Shown here: positions 6,225-7,935 of the stretch, piece by piece | Layout of the letters: each line of letters begins with the position of its first letter | Position numbering within the stretch: the stretch's first letter is position 1 | Origin: Chloroflexota bacterium | GTDB taxonomy: Bacteria; Chloroflexota; Dehalococcoidia; GIF9; UBA5629 | DNA: 7,935 bases | Direction: 5' to 3' | NCBI GenBank assembly: GCA_026389655.1 | Contig: JAPLHL010000273.1 | Location: forward strand, 1 to 7,935 | Notes under the pieces: generated by a model | Database searches by the model: none | Told to the model about the DNA's origin: nothing | What the model saw: the letters and a program-made list of their open reading frames with translations, nothing else | Position numbers and translations under genes: made by a program

Positions 6225-7010
6225 ATGAAAGTTTACGCTGGTATTGATATCGGTTCACTCACTGCCAAGGTAGTCTTGCTCACGCCTTCCCGTACTATTG
6301 GTACATACCGTGTGATACAGGGCCGTATCGTGGATGAGGATTCTGCTATTCTGGCTTTTACTCAGGCTCTTGACGATCTGCATCTCAGCAAGAGTGATGT
6401 GGAGTACATTGTCACCACCGGTTATGGCCGTGATATGATCAACTTCGGCGATAAGAGCATCACGGAGATCACTTGCCATGCCAGGGGTGTGCGGTTTGTA
6501 TATCCTGAGGCCAGTTCTGTTATAGATATCGGCGGTCAGGACAGCAAGGTCATTGTACTGGATGAAGAAGGCGGTGTAGCTAACTTCGCCATGAATGATA
6601 AATGCGCTGCTGGTACGGGCCGGTTTTTGGACGTTATGGCGCATGCACTGAATGTCCCTATTGAGAAGATGGGTGAACTTTCCAGGCAGTCGAGCAACCC
6701 GGCGTCGATCAGCAGTATCTGTACCGTATTTGCTGAGTCCGAGGTTATTTCGCTGGTGGCAAATAAGAGATCGCGGGTAGATATCATTGCGGGTATCCAT
6801 GAATCCATTGCCAGGCGTATAAACAGTCTGACCCACCAGGTGAAACTTAAATCGCCTGTAATAATGAGCGGCGGGGTAGCTAAGAATACTGGTGTTGTGA
6901 GGGCCCTCGAAAAAACGCTTGGAGTATTAATAAAAGTGCCTCCTGAACCTCAGATAATTGGGGCTCTGGGGGCTGCGCTGTATGCAGCTGATTCCATAAG
7001 CGAAAAGTGA
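6225..7010 (+). CDS. 2-hydroxyacyl-CoA dehydratase activase (HgdC/BadF/BcrA-type ATPase)
   Basis: A 261-residue ASKHA-fold ATPase of the BadF/BadG/BcrA/BcrD/HgdC family, almost exactly the length of HgdC. Residues 6-15 (GIDIGSLTAK) are the phosphate-1 loop, DIGGQDSK (about 102-109) is phosphate 2, SGGVAKN (about 215-221) is the adenosine motif, and GALGAALYA closes the domain. Cys127 in NDKCAAGTGRFLD and Cys166 in SICTVFAESEV are the two cluster cysteines, at the positions known from Acidaminococcus HgdC, where a homodimer shares one [4Fe-4S]. It uses ATP hydrolysis to drive a low-potential electron into the dehydratase and is needed only in catalytic amounts. The ribosome site is weak (GGGA ten bases upstream), and a hairpin with T-tract precedes it, both consistent with low expression. 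The electron donor, ferredoxin or flavodoxin, is not encoded here. Confidence 0.92.
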   Translation: MKVYAGIDIGSLTAKVVLLTPSRTIGTYRVIQGRIVDEDSAILAFTQALDDLHLSKSDVEYIVTTGYGRDMINFGDKSITEITCHARGVRFVYPEASSVIDIGGQDSKVIVLDEEGGVANFAMNDKCAAGTGRFLDVMAHALNVPIEKMGELSRQSSNPASISSICTVFAESEVISLVANKRSRVDIIAGIHESIARRINSLTHQVKLKSPVIMSGGVAKNTGVVRALEKTLGVLIKVPPEPQIIGALGAALYAADSISEK

Positions 7011-7042
7011 ACTATTGTTTATTAATATTTAACTGGATATAT

Positions 7043-7072
7043 TTGACACTGTTACTTGCTAAATGATATGTT
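7043..7072 (+). promoter_or_regulatory. Possible promoter for the PadR-family gene
   Basis: TTGACA at 7043-7048 is a consensus -35; TATGTT at 7067-7072 (18-base spacer) is an acceptable but imperfect -10. The start would be near 7079, giving a leader of about 95 bases. It does not carry the 21-base box of the other promoter copies. The leader contains a short GC-rich stem (GGGGGA at 7109-7114 with TCCCCC at 7123-7128) of unknown role. Confidence 0.4.
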
Positions 7073-7175
7073 ACAAAAATATAGCAGAATTATGGCGGGA
7101 TCAAGATAGGGGGAGTAATGGTTCCCCCGGCATGTATTACTTATTATTAAGAAACTGGGCAATAGAGGAATAACC

Positions 7176-7706
7176 ATGGGTTTCAAACATATTCTACTTG
7201 GGCAACTGTCGGATAAAGAACGAAGCGGATATGCATTGCATAAGATCATACCCTGGCATCCGCCTTTAAGCCAGATATACCGCACTCTCAGCAGCATGAA
7301 TAGCGATGGGCTGGTTAGATTTCGTGTAGAAACCGGTAAATTACCTAATCAGAATATATATAGCATAACTGATAAAGGATTATCATCTCTGGAATCCTGG
7401 TTGCGTAAGCCTCCCAAGGATCGTATACCCTATGTAAAATTACAATCGCAGTTATGGTGGGCGGACCAGGTTGACAAGAAATATGCTGTTAATAACATTA
7501 AACACTTTATTGCACAAACCCGGCAGCAGCTTGACTATTATGTTAAAGATTTAGAGCCCAAATTGGACGAGTACGGTAAGGATCGTGGAAGCAAATTAAG
7601 TTATATCTATCGCAAATTAAGCGGACAATATATGGTCGACCAATGTCAGGCTGCCCTGAAATGGGCTGATAAAGCCCTGAAAGAGCTTGAGGATTTCAAA
7701 GAGTAA
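7176..7706 (+). CDS. PadR-family transcriptional regulator
   Basis: A 176-residue protein with a PadR-type winged helix at the N-terminus: ILLGQLSDKERSGYALHKII (about 5-24, helix 1 and the SGYxL signature), then PPLSQIYRTLSSMNSDGLVRF (about 28-48, recognition helix, with QIY and the GLV turn), and the wing ending in NIYSITDKGLSSLESWL (about 59-75). The C-terminal half (about 85-176) is helical and rich in Gln, Lys and Asp, like the Vir_C/PadR dimerisation domain. PadR proteins are usually repressors released by phenolic acids, drugs or other small molecules; the effector here is unknown. GAGG at 7165-7168, seven bases before the ATG, supports the start. It is the only regulator in the window, so it may control the dehydratase genes, itself, or the boxed promoters, but no binding evidence is visible. 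Confidence 0.88.
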   Translation: MGFKHILLGQLSDKERSGYALHKIIPWHPPLSQIYRTLSSMNSDGLVRFRVETGKLPNQNIYSITDKGLSSLESWLRKPPKDRIPYVKLQSQLWWADQVDKKYAVNNIKHFIAQTRQQLDYYVKDLEPKLDEYGKDRGSKLSYIYRKLSGQYMVDQCQAALKWADKALKELEDFKE

Positions 7707-7890
7707 AATATAGATAGTATTTTTACTATATGCTAACCAATTTTAGTTTTGACAGCACCTACCCAATTGTAACTATCCCTCCTGTTAGCTTTCCACTGTG
7801 CAAAAATCATCTACCTGCAACCGTTTTCCCTGTATTAAGCTACTTTCATCCCGTATCGAGATTAAAGCTGTGCTTATAAGCGGGCTAATA

Positions 7891-7935
7891 TTGACATCTG
7901 CGTAAAACATGGTAGAATTTTTATGTAATATATAT
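7891..7935 (+). promoter_or_regulatory. Repeated promoter module, copy 3, truncated by the window end
   Basis: TTGACA (7891-7896), a 16-base spacer ending in ATGG, and TAGAAT (7913-7918) repeat the geometry of the promoters at 1298 and 2012. Ten bases after the -10, at 7929, the sequence becomes TATATAT and the window ends, exactly where the 21-base box begins in the other copies. It should drive a plus-strand gene just beyond the window. The preceding 7707-7890 stretch shows only a weak hairpin (ATAGTA at 7714-7719, TACTAT at 7724-7729) and no credible gene. Confidence 0.6.

Noticed and set aside
6255..6836. A 193-codon minus-strand ORF opposite the activase gene.
   Set aside because: The plus-strand activase is certain from its nucleotide-binding and cysteine motifs; the antisense frame has no ribosome site or domain features.
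7109..7128. GC-rich stem GGGGGA/TCCCCC as terminator of the activase gene.
   Set aside because: The stem is only 6 bp with an eight-base loop and no T-run follows; it lies about 100 bases after the stop, inside the probable leader of the PadR-family gene.
7747..7776. A TTGACA at 7749-7754 followed by TAACTA as a possible promoter.
   Set aside because: The spacer is only 15 bases, the -10 is poor, and no gene follows before the better promoter at 7891.
7730..7879. A 49-codon plus-strand ORF beginning at ATG 7730.
   Set aside because: No ribosome site precedes it, the translation has no recognisable motif and an unlikely composition rich in Pro, Leu, Ser and Thr, and it begins at the edge of a weak AT hairpin. 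It looks like a chance open frame.
1..7935. CRISPR arrays, tRNA or rRNA genes, insertion sequences and phage genes.
   Set aside because: No regularly spaced direct repeats, cloverleaf-like segments, transposase motifs or integrase-type proteins were seen on either strand.

Overview
The window looks like a piece of an anaerobic bacterial chromosome devoted to acyl-CoA chemistry. Three genes encode an oxygen-sensitive 2-hydroxyacyl-CoA dehydratase / benzoyl-CoA reductase-type radical enzyme: two iron-sulfur subunits and the ATP-driven activase. They sit near two MaoC/hotdog hydratase genes, a branched-chain-amino-acid-type ABC binding lipoprotein, a C_GCAxxG_C_C-family cysteine protein and a PadR-type regulator. 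Moderate GC, good Shine-Dalgarno sites, sigma70-like promoters and a lipobox all fit a bacterium. The gene mix would suit an anaerobic Chloroflexota (Dehalococcoidia-like), a Clostridia/Peptococcaceae relative or a Desulfobacterota member; the lineage is an inference and cannot be settled from this sequence.

Layout. Positions 1-171 hold the 3' end of a membrane protein gene, probably an MFS transporter. A hairpin at 193-228 separates it from a convergent minus-strand pair (1213 down to 251): a FAS1-like dehydratase half (731-1213) followed 12 bases later by the MaoC half (251-718). The 1214-1422 gap carries divergent promoters: an extended -10 for the MaoC pair and a TTGACT/TAAAAT promoter for the plus strand. 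All later genes are on the plus strand: the C_GCAxxG_C_C protein (1423-1989), an orphan ABC substrate-binding lipoprotein (2169-3467), the two dehydratase subunits (3624-4754 and 4785-6068), the activase (6225-7010) and the PadR-family regulator (7176-7706). Positions 7707-7890 show no convincing gene, only a weak AT-rich hairpin at 7714-7729. The window ends inside another promoter region.

The most notable signal is a repeated promoter module. Upstream of the C_GCAxxG_C_C gene (1298-1356) and again upstream of the binding-protein gene (2012-2070) there is a -35, a 16-base spacer, a -10 preceded by TGG and, exactly 10 bases after the -10, an identical 21-base AT-rich box with the dyad TATATA-ACAAGA-TATATA. 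A third copy starts at 7891 with the same spacing and is cut off by the window end as its box begins. This looks like a small local regulon under one DNA-binding protein. The nearby PadR-type protein is a candidate, but nothing here proves the link.

Working together (inference): the binding protein would capture an organic acid or amino acid. After CoA activation by enzymes outside the window, the activase-primed dehydratase would remove water from a 2-hydroxyacyl-CoA (or reduce an aromatic acyl-CoA). The MaoC pair would hydrate or dehydrate enoyl-/3-hydroxyacyl-CoA intermediates. Strong hairpins on both sides of the dehydratase subunit pair separate it from the binding-protein gene and from the activase gene.
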